NCBI GenBank assembly: GCA_039818345.1
Contig: JBCBUC010000003.1
Span: forward strand, 124,001 to 188,000
Direction: 5' to 3'
Source: Parvularcula sp039818345
GTDB lineage: Bacteria; Pseudomonadota; Alphaproteobacteria; Caulobacterales; Parvularculaceae
Length of the DNA: 64,000 nt
Shown: positions 1 through 8,322 of the stretch, in pieces
Layout: each line of letters starts with the position of its first letter
Numbering within the stretch: position 1 is the first letter of the stretch
The notes under the pieces: generated by a model
What the model was told of the DNA's origin: nothing
Database searches by the model: none
Seen by the model: the letters and a program-made list of their open reading frames with translations, nothing else
Position numbers and translations under genes: made by a program

Positions 1-138
1 GCCCTCAATCAGGCGGGCACGGTCCACCACCCGCCCCAGCCGATGGGTCATGACGTTAAGAAGCGCGCCAATCCCGGTCAGAAGAAAGATCGGGGCAAAC
101 GCCAAGGTCACGGCTTCAGTGATGGGGCTATCCAACAT
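1..138 (-). CDS. DUF2721 family membrane protein, N-terminal part
   Basis: This reading frame on the reverse strand is open from an ATG at 138 to the window edge (46 codons visible). It encodes a short N-terminus, a hydrophobic segment (about residues 8-28) and then a basic stretch with the pattern HRLGRVVDRARLIEG. A TM helix followed by an Arg-rich R-x-x-R-x-R stretch is typical of the DUF2721 family of small inner-membrane proteins, whose function is unknown. No strong Shine-Dalgarno sequence precedes the ATG. The family assignment rests on 46 residues only; the rest of the gene lies outside the window. Confidence 0.55.
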   Translation of the reverse strand, partial: MLDSPITEAVTLAFAPIFLLTGIGALLNVMTHRLGRVVDRARLIEG

Positions 139-298
139 GGAGTAAGCATGTGGCGCGATTCTGGCTATGTAGCGGACGCAAAACTGACCTCCCATTGCAC
201 GGCTCGCTTCTTCAGGACCTTATGCTAGGCTCGCCCTCGACAATCGGTTGCTCACCTTTTTTGCAGTGAAGCCGGGCGGGAGGCGAAAAGGGCAGGCG

Positions 299-1288
299 AT
301 GGCGGACAACGCACGAGGGTTGGCGGTCACTCACGGCAATATTTTTCGCCGGTACTGGGGATCGATCCTAACGACGCTGGGCCTGATCTTTGCCAGCTCG
401 ATTCTTCAATTGTTTCAGCCTTTCTTGCTCGGTGTCGCCATCGATCGGCTGATCGCTGATAACTGGTCCGGTGTTGTTTGGCTCGCGCTGTTGCAGGTGG
501 GGGTCTTGGCAATCGGTATGGCGCGGCTTTTCTACGACACGCGGGTCTATGCCCGTATCTACCGCGACATCGCCGAAGAGGCGGTAACTGCCAGTCAGGA
601 AGCCTCACTCGAATTGACCAGGATCACGGCGCGGGCGGGAATGTTGCGCGAGGTCGTCGGCTTTTTTGAATACACCTTGCCGTCGTCACTCCGTTCGGTG
701 ATTAATCTCATCGGATCAGTGCTGCTGCTTTGGTTTTTGTCGAAAACCGTGCTCGTCGCCTGCGCAATTGCGATTGTGGTGATGGTGATCATCGCCGTGG
801 GGTTTTCGGGACGCATCCGTTCTTTGTCGAGGCGGACCAGCGATCAGCAAGAGCGCGAGGTTGATGTCATCGCACAACAATCACGCAGCGATACGCGTGA
901 GCACTTTAGCAAACTGGCGCGGTGGCAGATCGCAACCTCCGACACCGAAGTCATCATGTTTGGTCTGTCGAATGTGGTGCTCACCGGGGTGTTGCTCTTC
1001 GCTCTCTACCAAACAATTTCTGTCGAGAACGCCGAAGTCGGCACCATCTTTGCGGTCTTTTCTTATGTGACGCGCTTTCAGTTCGCGTCTTATAACCTTC
1101 CCTACACGTATCAGCGATTGATCCGAACACTGGAAATCACCGAGCGCGTTAATCGCCTTGATGATGACGTCGAAGACGATGCAGAAGAGCATGATGATCG
1201 CGAGACGCCAAAGCCAAGAAGCACGCGGCGCGATGCTGCCGTTCTGGCATCGACGTTGGCGTTGTTCGGGATGAAACCCCGGCGCTAA
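299..1288 (+). CDS. ABC-transporter six-TM (type 1 exporter-like) domain protein without ATPase domain
   Basis: This 329-residue protein resembles the transmembrane half of an ABC exporter. It has an N-terminal amphipathic start, paired hydrophobic helices at roughly residues 20-80, a cytoplasmic coupling segment with many Arg/Glu residues, a further helix pair near 135-175, and another pair near 220-265. It ends with an acidic tail and has no Walker A, signature or Walker B motif. An ATP-binding partner must be encoded elsewhere if it is an active pump, and no such gene is adjacent. I chose the ATG at 299 because AGGGCAGG lies just upstream; an in-frame TTG at 248 would add 17 residues. Its stop overlaps the convergent SIMPL gene by 4 nt. 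What it transports is unknown. Confidence 0.7.
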   Translation: MADNARGLAVTHGNIFRRYWGSILTTLGLIFASSILQLFQPFLLGVAIDRLIADNWSGVVWLALLQVGVLAIGMARLFYDTRVYARIYRDIAEEAVTASQEASLELTRITARAGMLREVVGFFEYTLPSSLRSVINLIGSVLLLWFLSKTVLVACAIAIVVMVIIAVGFSGRIRSLSRRTSDQQEREVDVIAQQSRSDTREHFSKLARWQIATSDTEVIMFGLSNVVLTGVLLFALYQTISVENAEVGTIFAVFSYVTRFQFASYNLPYTYQRLIRTLEITERVNRLDDDVEDDAEEHDDRETPKPRSTRRDAAVLASTLALFGMKPRR

Positions 1289-2010
1289 CCTTCAAGCGCG
1301 TAGTCGATCGTCACCACCACACGGACGGTTTTAAAGCGGCTGCCGGATTCGCCGACATCCTCATAACCAGGCTGGGGCTGGATCGAGACGTAACCCTGTG
1401 AAGCCCGAACAATCGATCCCACGGACGCGCCAGAATCCGCCGCGAACTGGGACGCGCTGGCGCGTGCCGATGCTGTTGCTTGGGTCACCAGGGCCGGCTT
1501 GATTTCATTCAGACCGCTGAAAACATAACGCACCCCGCCATTGGCCAGCGCCACCCCCCGCCGAAGAAGCACGCCCTGCTGGCGCACGGCATCTTCGAGT
1601 GCCGCCACCTCCGCGGATCGGATCACCACGGTTTGGTCGAGGATAAACCGCGCATTCGGATCGTAATTGTCGGGCCGATAAAAACTCGCGAGCGCATCCT
1701 GAACAGAGAGATTACCAAGCTCCACCGCATCTGCACCGATAAGTGTCCCAGCGAAGAAAGCTCGCACCTCGGCCACATCGGCGTCGATCTCTGATTGCGC
1801 AACAGCCAGGTCAGGCGCCACCACACGGATCGAAAAGCGCCACACACCGACATCGGCTTCGACCGGCAGCTCCGCCGCACCGCGCACCGTCACCTGGCGC
1901 GACGGCTGAAGCGCATCGCGCGCCGCGTCACCGATCACTTGGCTCGATATCGCCCCGCCGACGGCAAGAAGGCCTGCGCTTACGACGATCGCCCATCCGC
2001 GTGCTACCAT
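1285..2010 (-). CDS. SIMPL domain-containing (DUF541) periplasmic protein
   Basis: The 241-residue product starts with an N-terminal hydrophobic signal/anchor (residues 4-25). A SIMPL/DUF541 domain follows, recognisable from VTVRGAAELPVEADVGVW, the central LGNLSVQDA region, and a C-terminus ending in KTVRVVVTIDYALEG. Members are envelope proteins that form multimeric rings; their role is poorly defined. The ATG at 2010 has GAGGGAG about 7 nt upstream, so I prefer it to longer starts that would run into the divergent typA leader. Gene and typA are divergent, about 146 bp apart. Confidence 0.8.
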   Translation of the reverse strand: MVARGWAIVVSAGLLAVGGAISSQVIGDAARDALQPSRQVTVRGAAELPVEADVGVWRFSIRVVAPDLAVAQSEIDADVAEVRAFFAGTLIGADAVELGNLSVQDALASFYRPDNYDPNARFILDQTVVIRSAEVAALEDAVRQQGVLLRRGVALANGGVRYVFSGLNEIKPALVTQATASARASASQFAADSGASVGSIVRASQGYVSIQPQPGYEDVGESGSRFKTVRVVVTIDYALEG

Positions 2011-2156
2011 TGCCGGACTCCCTCTTGCTCGGACGATAGGCATAACACGTGAGCGGCGCGTGGTCTCATGACGCCTGGGGAAGGTTTCCGCAGCCCTTTT
2101 CGGCACCGCAACATATTCGCTTGCCAAAGCGATGCGGGCCGGGCATCCGCGGCTTT

Positions 2157-4001
2157 ATGACGGAAGCTCTTCGCAATATCGCCATCATCGCGCACGTTGA
2201 CCACGGCAAGACCACGCTGGTGGACGAGATGCTGCGCCAGTCCGGCACGGTGCAAGCCCACCAAGAGATGGCCGAGCGCGCCATGGACTCCGGCGACATT
2301 GAGCGCGAGCGGGGGATCACGATTCTTGCCAAGGCGACCTCAGTCCTTTGGGACAAGGGCGCTGAGCCAGTGCGGCTCAACATTGTCGACACGCCAGGCC
2401 ACGCCGATTTCGGCGGCGAGGTGGAGCGCATCCTCTCAATGGTCGATGGCTGTGTCCTGCTCATCGACGCCTCCGAAGGACCGATGCCGCAGACCAAATT
2501 CGTGCTCTCGAAAGCTCTCGCCCTTGGCCTCCGCCCGATTGTTTGCCTCAACAAGGTCGACCGTCCGCAGGCAGAGCCTGACCGAGCGCTCGATGAAGCC
2601 TTTGACCTCTTCGCCGCCCTGGGCGCGAACGATGAACAGCTCGATTTTCCGGTTCTCTATGCCTCAGGCCGTGATGGCTGGGCCGATGATGAAGAAAACG
2701 GTGCGCGGGAGAATTTGAACCCGCTCTTTGAACGGATCATCGCCCATGTACCGCCTCCCCCGGTCGCGGATGATGCCGATGGCAAATCCTTCGGCATGTT
2801 GGCCACGACGCTCGAGGCTGACAACTTCCTCGGCCGGATCCTCACCGGCCGGGTCGCCCAAGGCATCGCCAAGCCGGGCATGACCCTAAAAGCACTGTCG
2901 GCCGATGGCAAAGAAGTCGAGCGGGTCCGCATCACCAAGGTGCTCGCTTTCCGCGGTCTAGCCCGCCAGCCGATCGATGAGGCGCGCCCCGGCGACATCG
3001 TGGCCATTGCAGGTTTTCAGAAAGCCTCCGTCGCCGACACACTCTGCGACCTTCCCGTCACCGATGCCTTGCCCTCGCAACCGATTGATCCGCCCACCCT
3101 CTCAATCCGTGTCGCACCGAATGACAGCCCGCTAGCTGGGCGTGAAGGTGATAAGGTCCAGTCGCGGGTGATCCGTGAACGTCTCTTCCGCCAGGCCGAA
3201 GGCGATGTCGCAATCCAGGTGCGCGAAAGCGATGACGGCGACGCCTATGAAGTCGCTGGCCGCGGTGAGCTGCAGCTGGGCGTCCTCATGGAGAACATGC
3301 GACGCGAGGGCTTTGAGCTTTCGGTCTCTCGCCCGCGCGTCGTCACCCGCCGCGACGACGAAGGTCAGCTGCTTGAGCCCATCGAAGAGGTCACCATCGA
3401 CGTCGACGACGAGCATACCGGCGCGGTCATTGAGAAACTGACCCAGCGCAAGGCCGAACTCTCTGAGATGAAGCCGTCAGGGGGCGGAAAGACCCGGATT
3501 ATCCTCAATGCCCCTGCCCGCTCGCTGATTGGTTACCACTCTGAGTTTTTGACCGACACCAGAGGCACAGGCGTGATGAACCGCGCCTATCTCGAACACG
3601 CGCCCCACAAAGGCTCGATCGAAGCGCGCCGCCAGGGCGCCCTCATCTCCAACGGTGACGGCGAGAGCGTGCCGTTTGCGCTGTGGAACTTAGAGGAGCG
3701 CGGCGTGATGTTCATCGGGCCGGGCGAAAAGGTCTATAAGGGCATGATCATCGGCGAGAACGCCAAGCCGCAAGACCTCGACGTCAACCCCTTGAAAGCC
3801 AAGCAGCTCACCAATATCCGCGCCGCCGGCAAAGACGACGCCGTCCGCCTCACCCCGCCCCGACGCCTCTCGCTCGAAGAAGCGATCAGCTATATCGGCG
3901 ACGATGAGCTCGTGGAGATCACGCCCGAGAACATCCGCCTTAGGAAGATCGAACTCGAGCCGCATTTACGGAAGCGGCGCGCGAAGGAAGAAGCGTTATA
4001 A
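2157..4001 (+). CDS. typA: GTP-binding protein TypA/BipA
   Basis: TypA/BipA is a ribosome-associated translational GTPase of the EF-G/LepA superfamily that supports 50S assembly and stress adaptation. The 614-residue length is normal. Visible GTPase motifs are the P-loop HVDHGKTTL (about residues 12-20), the switch I motif RERGITI, DTPGHADFGGEVER and NKVD. A beta-barrel domain 2 follows, then the C-terminal family region with GSIEARRQGALISNGDGE and the characteristic GMIIGENAK. I chose the ATG at 2157 because the GTPase core begins at once (MTEALRNIAIIAHVDHGK). Upstream in-frame codons give a non-conserved extension, and no strong ribosome binding site is visible. Confidence 0.97.
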   Translation: MTEALRNIAIIAHVDHGKTTLVDEMLRQSGTVQAHQEMAERAMDSGDIERERGITILAKATSVLWDKGAEPVRLNIVDTPGHADFGGEVERILSMVDGCVLLIDASEGPMPQTKFVLSKALALGLRPIVCLNKVDRPQAEPDRALDEAFDLFAALGANDEQLDFPVLYASGRDGWADDEENGARENLNPLFERIIAHVPPPPVADDADGKSFGMLATTLEADNFLGRILTGRVAQGIAKPGMTLKALSADGKEVERVRITKVLAFRGLARQPIDEARPGDIVAIAGFQKASVADTLCDLPVTDALPSQPIDPPTLSIRVAPNDSPLAGREGDKVQSRVIRERLFRQAEGDVAIQVRESDDGDAYEVAGRGELQLGVLMENMRREGFELSVSRPRVVTRRDDEGQLLEPIEEVTIDVDDEHTGAVIEKLTQRKAELSEMKPSGGGKTRIILNAPARSLIGYHSEFLTDTRGTGVMNRAYLEHAPHKGSIEARRQGALISNGDGESVPFALWNLEERGVMFIGPGEKVYKGMIIGENAKPQDLDVNPLKAKQLTNIRAAGKDDAVRLTPPRRLSLEEAISYIGDDELVEITPENIRLRKIELEPHLRKRRAKEEAL

Positions 4002-4121
4002 GGCACCGCGCGCCCGGCCCTCGGACGCTTGAAATCGGGGTCCCAGCGAACAATACTCGCACCCAGGACAGCTAGGCATGGCGGCGGGGTTGCCGTTGGT
4101 CTTGGCCCATGGGAGAGTTTC

Positions 4122-5168
4122 ATGCCGCAACCGATCATCCGCTCACTCTTCCTGGTTGGTCTTGCAATCATGTTGCCGGCGGCAGGCGCGGCCGCAACGC
4201 AAGACTTGACCATCGAAATGGGTGCCCCCGTCTCAGGCGCGACCAATGGCGGCTCTGTAAGCGTGACATCTCCCAAAGCTCTGAGCAGCGGGGCATGCAT
4301 GGGCCGCGGCTTTGTCACCACCGTGGACGCCGATGATCCCGCTTTTTTTACAGCCAACAGTCCTCAACTCGAAACCTTAGCCGACACAATCGGCGCGGCT
4401 ATTGTCAGAATCTGTACGCAAACGCGGGGCCGCCCCTTAAGGCTAGAGTTTCGCGATCTGGCCGACGACGGCAGCGTACTTGCGAGCGCTTTTTGGGTCA
4501 GCGTCAAAGGCTCCGAAGAGGGGCGGATCACAATTTTTCGGGAGCCTGGAAAACGAGACGTCCTGCTGCCTCCTGATGAAAACTCCAATGTCCTCGATCT
4601 TCCTTACATGAACTACCGCTACCCGTTCATATTAACGAGCGAGGTCGTCCGCGTGGACAGACAACTCGACAGTCCCTTGTTGCGCGTTGCAAAGGACATC
4701 GCCGCGCTGCCTGACGAGCGCCTGATGGACGCGTTCGAAGTGGCCTTGGTCGCGGATAGTCTTTACCGCTTCTGCGGTTGGTCCGACGCCTTTGGTTTCT
4801 CGCGCTCGCAAGCAGACGGCGCCTTTGAGCTGCTCTCCGTTCTTCTCAAAATGGACACCGTCGAGTCGGGCCGAACGGGCCCTTACTTAAAAGAAGCCGC
4901 TGCCCGCCTCGCCCAGTCGGAAGACAGCGATGGTGAGATCGTCCAAATGTATGCGACCGCCATGCAAAACTGGAACGGCGATGTTCGTCTGGCGGCGAAC
5001 AACGTGGTGGCCGACGATGAAAGCGTCTGCACGGTGGAAGACGTAACCGCCGATGGTCAAGAAGCGATGAAGCTCCTGGTGATGAGCGATCGGAACCTTT
5101 TGATCGACGCCATCAAAGCCGGCAAATTTGCTCAATTCGAGGCGCTCGCGTCCTTTATCCCAGAGTAA
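4122..5168 (+). CDS. Secreted hypothetical protein
   Basis: This 348-residue protein has a clear Sec signal peptide (MPQPIIRSLFLVGLAIML with an A-x-A-like region ending near residue 25). I do not recognise the mature domain. It contains two Cys-containing segments, ALSSGACMGRGF and IVRICTQTRG, followed by a beta-rich stretch and a mostly helical C-terminal half. The ATG at 4122 is preceded by GGGAGAG; an upstream ATG at 4029 would bury the signal peptide. It stands alone between typA and a convergent PEP-CTERM-like gene. Confidence 0.7.
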   Translation: MPQPIIRSLFLVGLAIMLPAAGAAATQDLTIEMGAPVSGATNGGSVSVTSPKALSSGACMGRGFVTTVDADDPAFFTANSPQLETLADTIGAAIVRICTQTRGRPLRLEFRDLADDGSVLASAFWVSVKGSEEGRITIFREPGKRDVLLPPDENSNVLDLPYMNYRYPFILTSEVVRVDRQLDSPLLRVAKDIAALPDERLMDAFEVALVADSLYRFCGWSDAFGFSRSQADGAFELLSVLLKMDTVESGRTGPYLKEAAARLAQSEDSDGEIVQMYATAMQNWNGDVRLAANNVVADDESVCTVEDVTADGQEAMKLLVMSDRNLLIDAIKAGKFAQFEALASFIPE

Positions 5169-5205
5169 GGACATCGTCGCCATAGATCCGTCTCAGGACG
5201 ATCAA

Positions 5206-5229
5206 AGGCGGCGCCAGTACGTGCCGCCT
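5206..5229. terminator. Hairpin between convergent genes, possible bidirectional terminator
   Basis: The 7-bp arms AGGCGGC and GCCGCCT are separated by 10 nt. The hairpin lies between the stop codons of two convergent genes (5168 and 5257). Only short A/T runs flank it, so termination is plausible but not certain. Confidence 0.4.
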
Positions 5230-5256
5230 ACTGAATCTCTGCAGACTGAACGTTTC

Positions 5257-5826
5257 TTACGCTGCCTTTCGGCGGTGACCAAGAGCGAGGGCGCTGAGGC
5301 CAGCCAGCATCAAGGGCGCAGCCGCTGGCACCGGAACCGGCGCTGCGGCATCGAAAACGAAATTATCCCATTGGATCGATGCAGAATTCAGCCCACTGCC
5401 CGTCAGCACCAATTCATCAATCAGGATCGAGTTCATCAAATCCGCTGTGACGCGGCTTCCAGAAGAGGTGGAAAACGAACCATAATCGACCACCTCCAGA
5501 CCGTTCCGTCTGCCGGTCACCTTAAACCCATCGCTCTGGAAGCCTTGGATACTGCTGCGATAGTCGAAAGAAACCGCCGAGAAATCGCCCAGATCCACGC
5601 GCGACAGCGTGAAAAACTCCCCTGGTTCGAAGATGAAATCAGAGAGTTCCCCGCTAGAGACGATTCCCGTGTCGGTGGCTGATCCATTGACCAAAAAGCC
5701 ATCTTCCAAATAGGGCGAGATGGAAACGTTCTGCAACGCATTGTCGAAATCGATGGTGATTTGGCTGGCAGACGCTGATGACCAGGCCGCGGCGGCGGCA
5801 GCGATGCCTGTGAGTGTGCGTTTCAT
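5257..5826 (-). CDS. VPXAG/PEP-CTERM-like sorted exported protein
   Basis: The 189-residue product has an N-terminal signal peptide (MKRTLTGIAAAAAAW) and a beta-rich, carbohydrate-binding-like body. It ends with a C-terminal tripartite sorting signal: a VPVPAAAP motif, a hydrophobic helix (LMLAGLSALALG) and a basic tail (HRRKAA). Proteins with such tails are processed by exosortase/VPXXXP-type systems and usually linked to the outer surface. The start has AAGGGGG upstream. No exosortase is seen in this window. The domain ITIDFDN...SGSGLNSASIQWDNFVFD resembles PEP-CTERM beta-sandwich proteins, but its ligand is unknown. Confidence 0.75.
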   Translation of the reverse strand: MKRTLTGIAAAAAAWSSASASQITIDFDNALQNVSISPYLEDGFLVNGSATDTGIVSSGELSDFIFEPGEFFTLSRVDLGDFSAVSFDYRSSIQGFQSDGFKVTGRRNGLEVVDYGSFSTSSGSRVTADLMNSILIDELVLTGSGLNSASIQWDNFVFDAAAPVPVPAAAPLMLAGLSALALGHRRKAA

Positions 5827-5943
5827 TGGTAACCCCCTTAGCTAAAAATTGATCGACAACTTTCAGACGGTCTCAGGGGATCAAAACCGCTATCATGTCG
5901 GCAACTTTCCGAGGCGGGGCTGAGCTCACCGTTGGGTGCTTCG

Positions 5944-6200
5944 TTAAAGGGGCCAGCAGTTGAGGCGGTTTTCGATGTGCTTGCCCGCATCACAGATCAT
6001 CAGATCGCTTGTCCCGAAGGGCTGGCACCGTCGAGGCACCTTTGCCGCAATGATCCATCGGCCGCGTGACGAGCTCGCGCTCGATCCAATGAATGGTGTT
6101 GCCTGACACCACTGCATAGCCCCCACAAAGGGCGTTCTGTGGTTGTCCATGGCCAGATGGATGTCCGCTGCTAACGTCGTGCCGTGGCAAGCGCCGGAGA
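5944..6200 (-). pseudogene. Possible decayed gene with a YbjN-like 3' end
   Basis: Two overlapping reverse-strand frames look as if one coding sequence had been broken by a frameshift near 5990. One holds SGNTIHWIERELVTRP and ends with LRDKRSDDL; the other continues to the C-terminus KHIENRLNCWPL. The last part matches the nearby YbjN protein (EHIENRLNRWPD). The DNA also matches: about 32 bp at 5950-5981 differ from 7305-7336 at only about two positions. The rest shows no similarity to YbjN by eye, so this could be a short duplicated fragment and not a whole dead gene. Confidence 0.3.
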
Positions 6201-6209
6201 ACCAGAGCG

Positions 6210-7061
6210 ATGGCAAACGAAGATGATGTATGGCTGGAAGTGGCATTGAACGGCGCTGTGGGGAGGCAGTTCCAGCCCAAAATACCGGTGACACCGGATG
6301 ACATCATCAAGGACGGCGTCGCGTGCGCCAAAGCTGGCGCTGCGATTATTCATCTCCACGCCTACAATGCCAACGCAGAGCCTGTTGAAGACGCAGACAT
6401 CTATTCGCAAATCATTGAGGGCATTCGCGATGAGTGCGACGCCATCGTCTACCCAACATTAGCTTTGCATGGAAATTTGGAAGAACGCTACGCGCCGATC
6501 AAAACCTTGATGGAGCGGGGGCTCCTCGAGTGCGGCGTTGTTGATCCTGGTAGCGTCAATATTGTGCACCGTATGCAGATTTTTTCAGGTCAAGACGGGT
6601 TCATTTATCCGAACCCGACCGATCACATTCGCGAAGGATTGGTGCTCGCAGCGCAAGGCGGTTGGCGCCCAGCCTATGCGATTTATGAGCCAGGGTTTGC
6701 CCGATTGGGTGCAGCCCTCGCGGACACCGTCGAAAACCTCAAGACGCCCATCTATCGTCTCATGTTTTCCGACAATCTGCTGTTTGGGATGCCGCCGACT
6801 TTGCACGGATTGGCGTTCTATGAGCGGTTTCTCTCGGAGTTGGTCCCGAACGCGCCCTGGATGTTATCGGGACTGGACGCGGACGTTATGCATCTGATTG
6901 AGCCTGCGGTTTCTCTTGGGGCTCATATCCGTGTCGGTTTGGAAGACGCGCCTTTCGGAAGTGAGACGACCAACGTCGAATACGTCGAAAAAGCCGTTCA
7001 GTTGATCGAAAGCTCCGGCCGCAAGGTCGCAACGCCAGCAGCGATCCGGATGAGCGATTAG
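6210..7061 (+). CDS. BKACE family (DUF849) beta-keto acid cleavage enzyme
   Basis: The 283-residue protein belongs to the Zn-dependent beta-keto acid cleavage enzyme family (3-keto-5-aminohexanoate cleavage, Kce). Family members condense a beta-keto acid with acetyl-CoA and split it into acetoacetate and a new acyl-CoA. Visible hallmarks are the N-terminal EVALNGA, the metal-binding-type IIHLHAYN, a central region ending in VVDPGSVN, and the C-terminal IRVGLEDAPFG. The length and TIM-barrel-type pattern are normal. HLHAYN replaces the more common HLHVRD, so the substrate may be atypical. The gene is monocistronic and sits between a decayed region and ybjN. Confidence 0.85.
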   Translation: MANEDDVWLEVALNGAVGRQFQPKIPVTPDDIIKDGVACAKAGAAIIHLHAYNANAEPVEDADIYSQIIEGIRDECDAIVYPTLALHGNLEERYAPIKTLMERGLLECGVVDPGSVNIVHRMQIFSGQDGFIYPNPTDHIREGLVLAAQGGWRPAYAIYEPGFARLGAALADTVENLKTPIYRLMFSDNLLFGMPPTLHGLAFYERFLSELVPNAPWMLSGLDADVMHLIEPAVSLGAHIRVGLEDAPFGSETTNVEYVEKAVQLIESSGRKVATPAAIRMSD

Positions 7062-7248
7062 GCATTTATACGGAGGATAATACTCGATCGAGCGGTCTCG
7101 CCAACCGTTCGACGGACTCTCCATTCAAATGAAGGGCCAAACGGAGCTGAGGTCAGTTATCGAGCTTGGTGAGGGCCGAGGTATTTCAACGATTAGAGTC
7201 TTGTCGTTTGGACGCGACTTGAGCGGCAAAATCCCAGGCCCGGCGCCC

Positions 7249-7758
7249 TTAACTCCCCGTATAGGCATCGTTCATCTGTTGCTGGAACGTGCCGATGATG
7301 TCGGGCCAGCGGTTGAGGCGGTTTTCGATATGCTCGGAGGTGACGCCGCCGGTGAGGTCAATGACGTAGTCAACACCGATCTGGCGGCGGCCTTCGAGGA
7401 CATAGGCGCGGCCATTTTTGTTGCCGTCATTGAACCCGTTGACGATACGGAAATCCTGCTCCCCTGCTGGGCGCTGGAGATCGAAATTGGCAAACAGCAC
7501 AAGCTGACCACAACGCGCAGGCTGTCCCGCGCAATCCACCGCACGAACGACAAAGATGATGCCCTCCGCCGAACCGGTGGCGACCGGCGCACCGGTGGCA
7601 TCTTCAAGCATCGTCGGCGAGAGACCCGCCTGGGTCAGGATCCGAGCAATGTCGTTGCTCGATAGGCTCTCGGTCACGGGCCGAACATCGGCCTCTTGGG
7701 CCTGGGCAGTGCCGAAAAGCAGCCCCGCGACAGCAACAAGCCGAACAAACATGGTCAT
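7249..7758 (-). CDS. YbjN domain-containing secreted protein
   Basis: The 169-residue product has a signal peptide (FVRLVAVAGLLFGTAQAQ) followed by a YbjN/DUF2167-like sensory fold. Recognisable segments are SNDIARILTQAGLSP, a Cys pair in AVDCAGQPARCGQLVLF, FRIVNGFND, and a C-terminal IDLTGGVTSEHIENRLNRW. YbjN proteins resemble type III chaperones and are linked to motility and stress; the molecular role is unknown. The ATG at 7758 has GGGGGT nearby; an ATG at 7752 is an alternative. The gene is divergent from the thioesterase-tetR unit, with a TetR-type operator between them. Confidence 0.75.
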   Translation of the reverse strand: MTMFVRLVAVAGLLFGTAQAQEADVRPVTESLSSNDIARILTQAGLSPTMLEDATGAPVATGSAEGIIFVVRAVDCAGQPARCGQLVLFANFDLQRPAGEQDFRIVNGFNDGNKNGRAYVLEGRRQIGVDYVIDLTGGVTSEHIENRLNRWPDIIGTFQQQMNDAYTGS

Positions 7759-7839
7759 GGCGAACCCCCAAGAAAGACCGTTGAACCATGCCCCGATGAC
7801 CAAGCCATGTCCACTTGCAGGACCCGCTGCTCGACTCTC

Positions 7840-7855
7840 TAGACCGGTCGGTCTA
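7840..7855. promoter_or_regulatory. TetR-type operator TAGACCGGTCGGTCTA
   Basis: The 6-bp arms TAGACC and GGTCTA surround 4 nt, the architecture known for NemR/LmrA-YxaF-type TetR operators. The site lies 24 bp before the thioesterase start and in the divergent region facing ybjN. The tetR gene two genes downstream is the obvious regulator. Confidence 0.65.
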
Positions 7856-7878
7856 TATGAGGTCCAAACGCAGGCAAG

Positions 7879-8322
7879 ATGGGCAACAAAAGCATGGCAT
7901 TCGAACGCGATCCGGCAGCAGAAGAAATGCTGACCAATGTCACCGGTGGCAACAATTTTAAAGGCCTCATCGGCCTCAGCATGGTGTCCGCTGGCAATGG
8001 GCATGCCGAGGTGAAGATCGAGCGACGGCAAGAGCTGACCCAGCACCACGGCTATCTTCATGGCGGCTTGATCGCGACCCTCGCCGATATCTCGATGGCC
8101 TGGGCCGCGGCGACATCGGTTGGGGATGTCGTCACGCAAAGCATGACGATCCAATACCTGGCGCCCGCGGTCGGCGATGATTTGCGCGCCAGGGGTGAGG
8201 TGATCAAGGCGGGGAAAACCTCCGTCTCCGTTCAATCCCGCGTTTATTCCGGTGAGAAAGACGGCCAACCGCGGCTTGTTGCAACGGGGCTCGCGACCAT
8301 CGCAGCGCTCGCAGGACGGTAA
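7879..8322 (+). CDS. PaaI-type hotdog-fold acyl-CoA thioesterase
   Basis: This 147-residue hotdog protein has the PaaI/YbgC-like signature HHGYLHGGLIATLADISMAW, in which the HGG segment and the following acidic residue form the active site. A later strand, TQSMTIQYLAPAVGDDL, is also typical. Members hydrolyse aryl- or acyl-CoA esters. The gene follows a palindromic operator and its stop overlaps the ATG of a tetR gene by 1 nt, so the two are co-transcribed and probably regulated by that repressor. The substrate is unknown. An in-frame ATG at 7894 is an alternative start. Confidence 0.85.
   Translation: MGNKSMAFERDPAAEEMLTNVTGGNNFKGLIGLSMVSAGNGHAEVKIERRQELTQHHGYLHGGLIATLADISMAWAAATSVGDVVTQSMTIQYLAPAVGDDLRARGEVIKAGKTSVSVQSRVYSGEKDGQPRLVATGLATIAALAGR

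Noticed and set aside
7129..7665. 178-codon forward frame opposite the YbjN gene
   Set aside because: It is the complement of a real gene with signal peptide and family motifs on the other strand.
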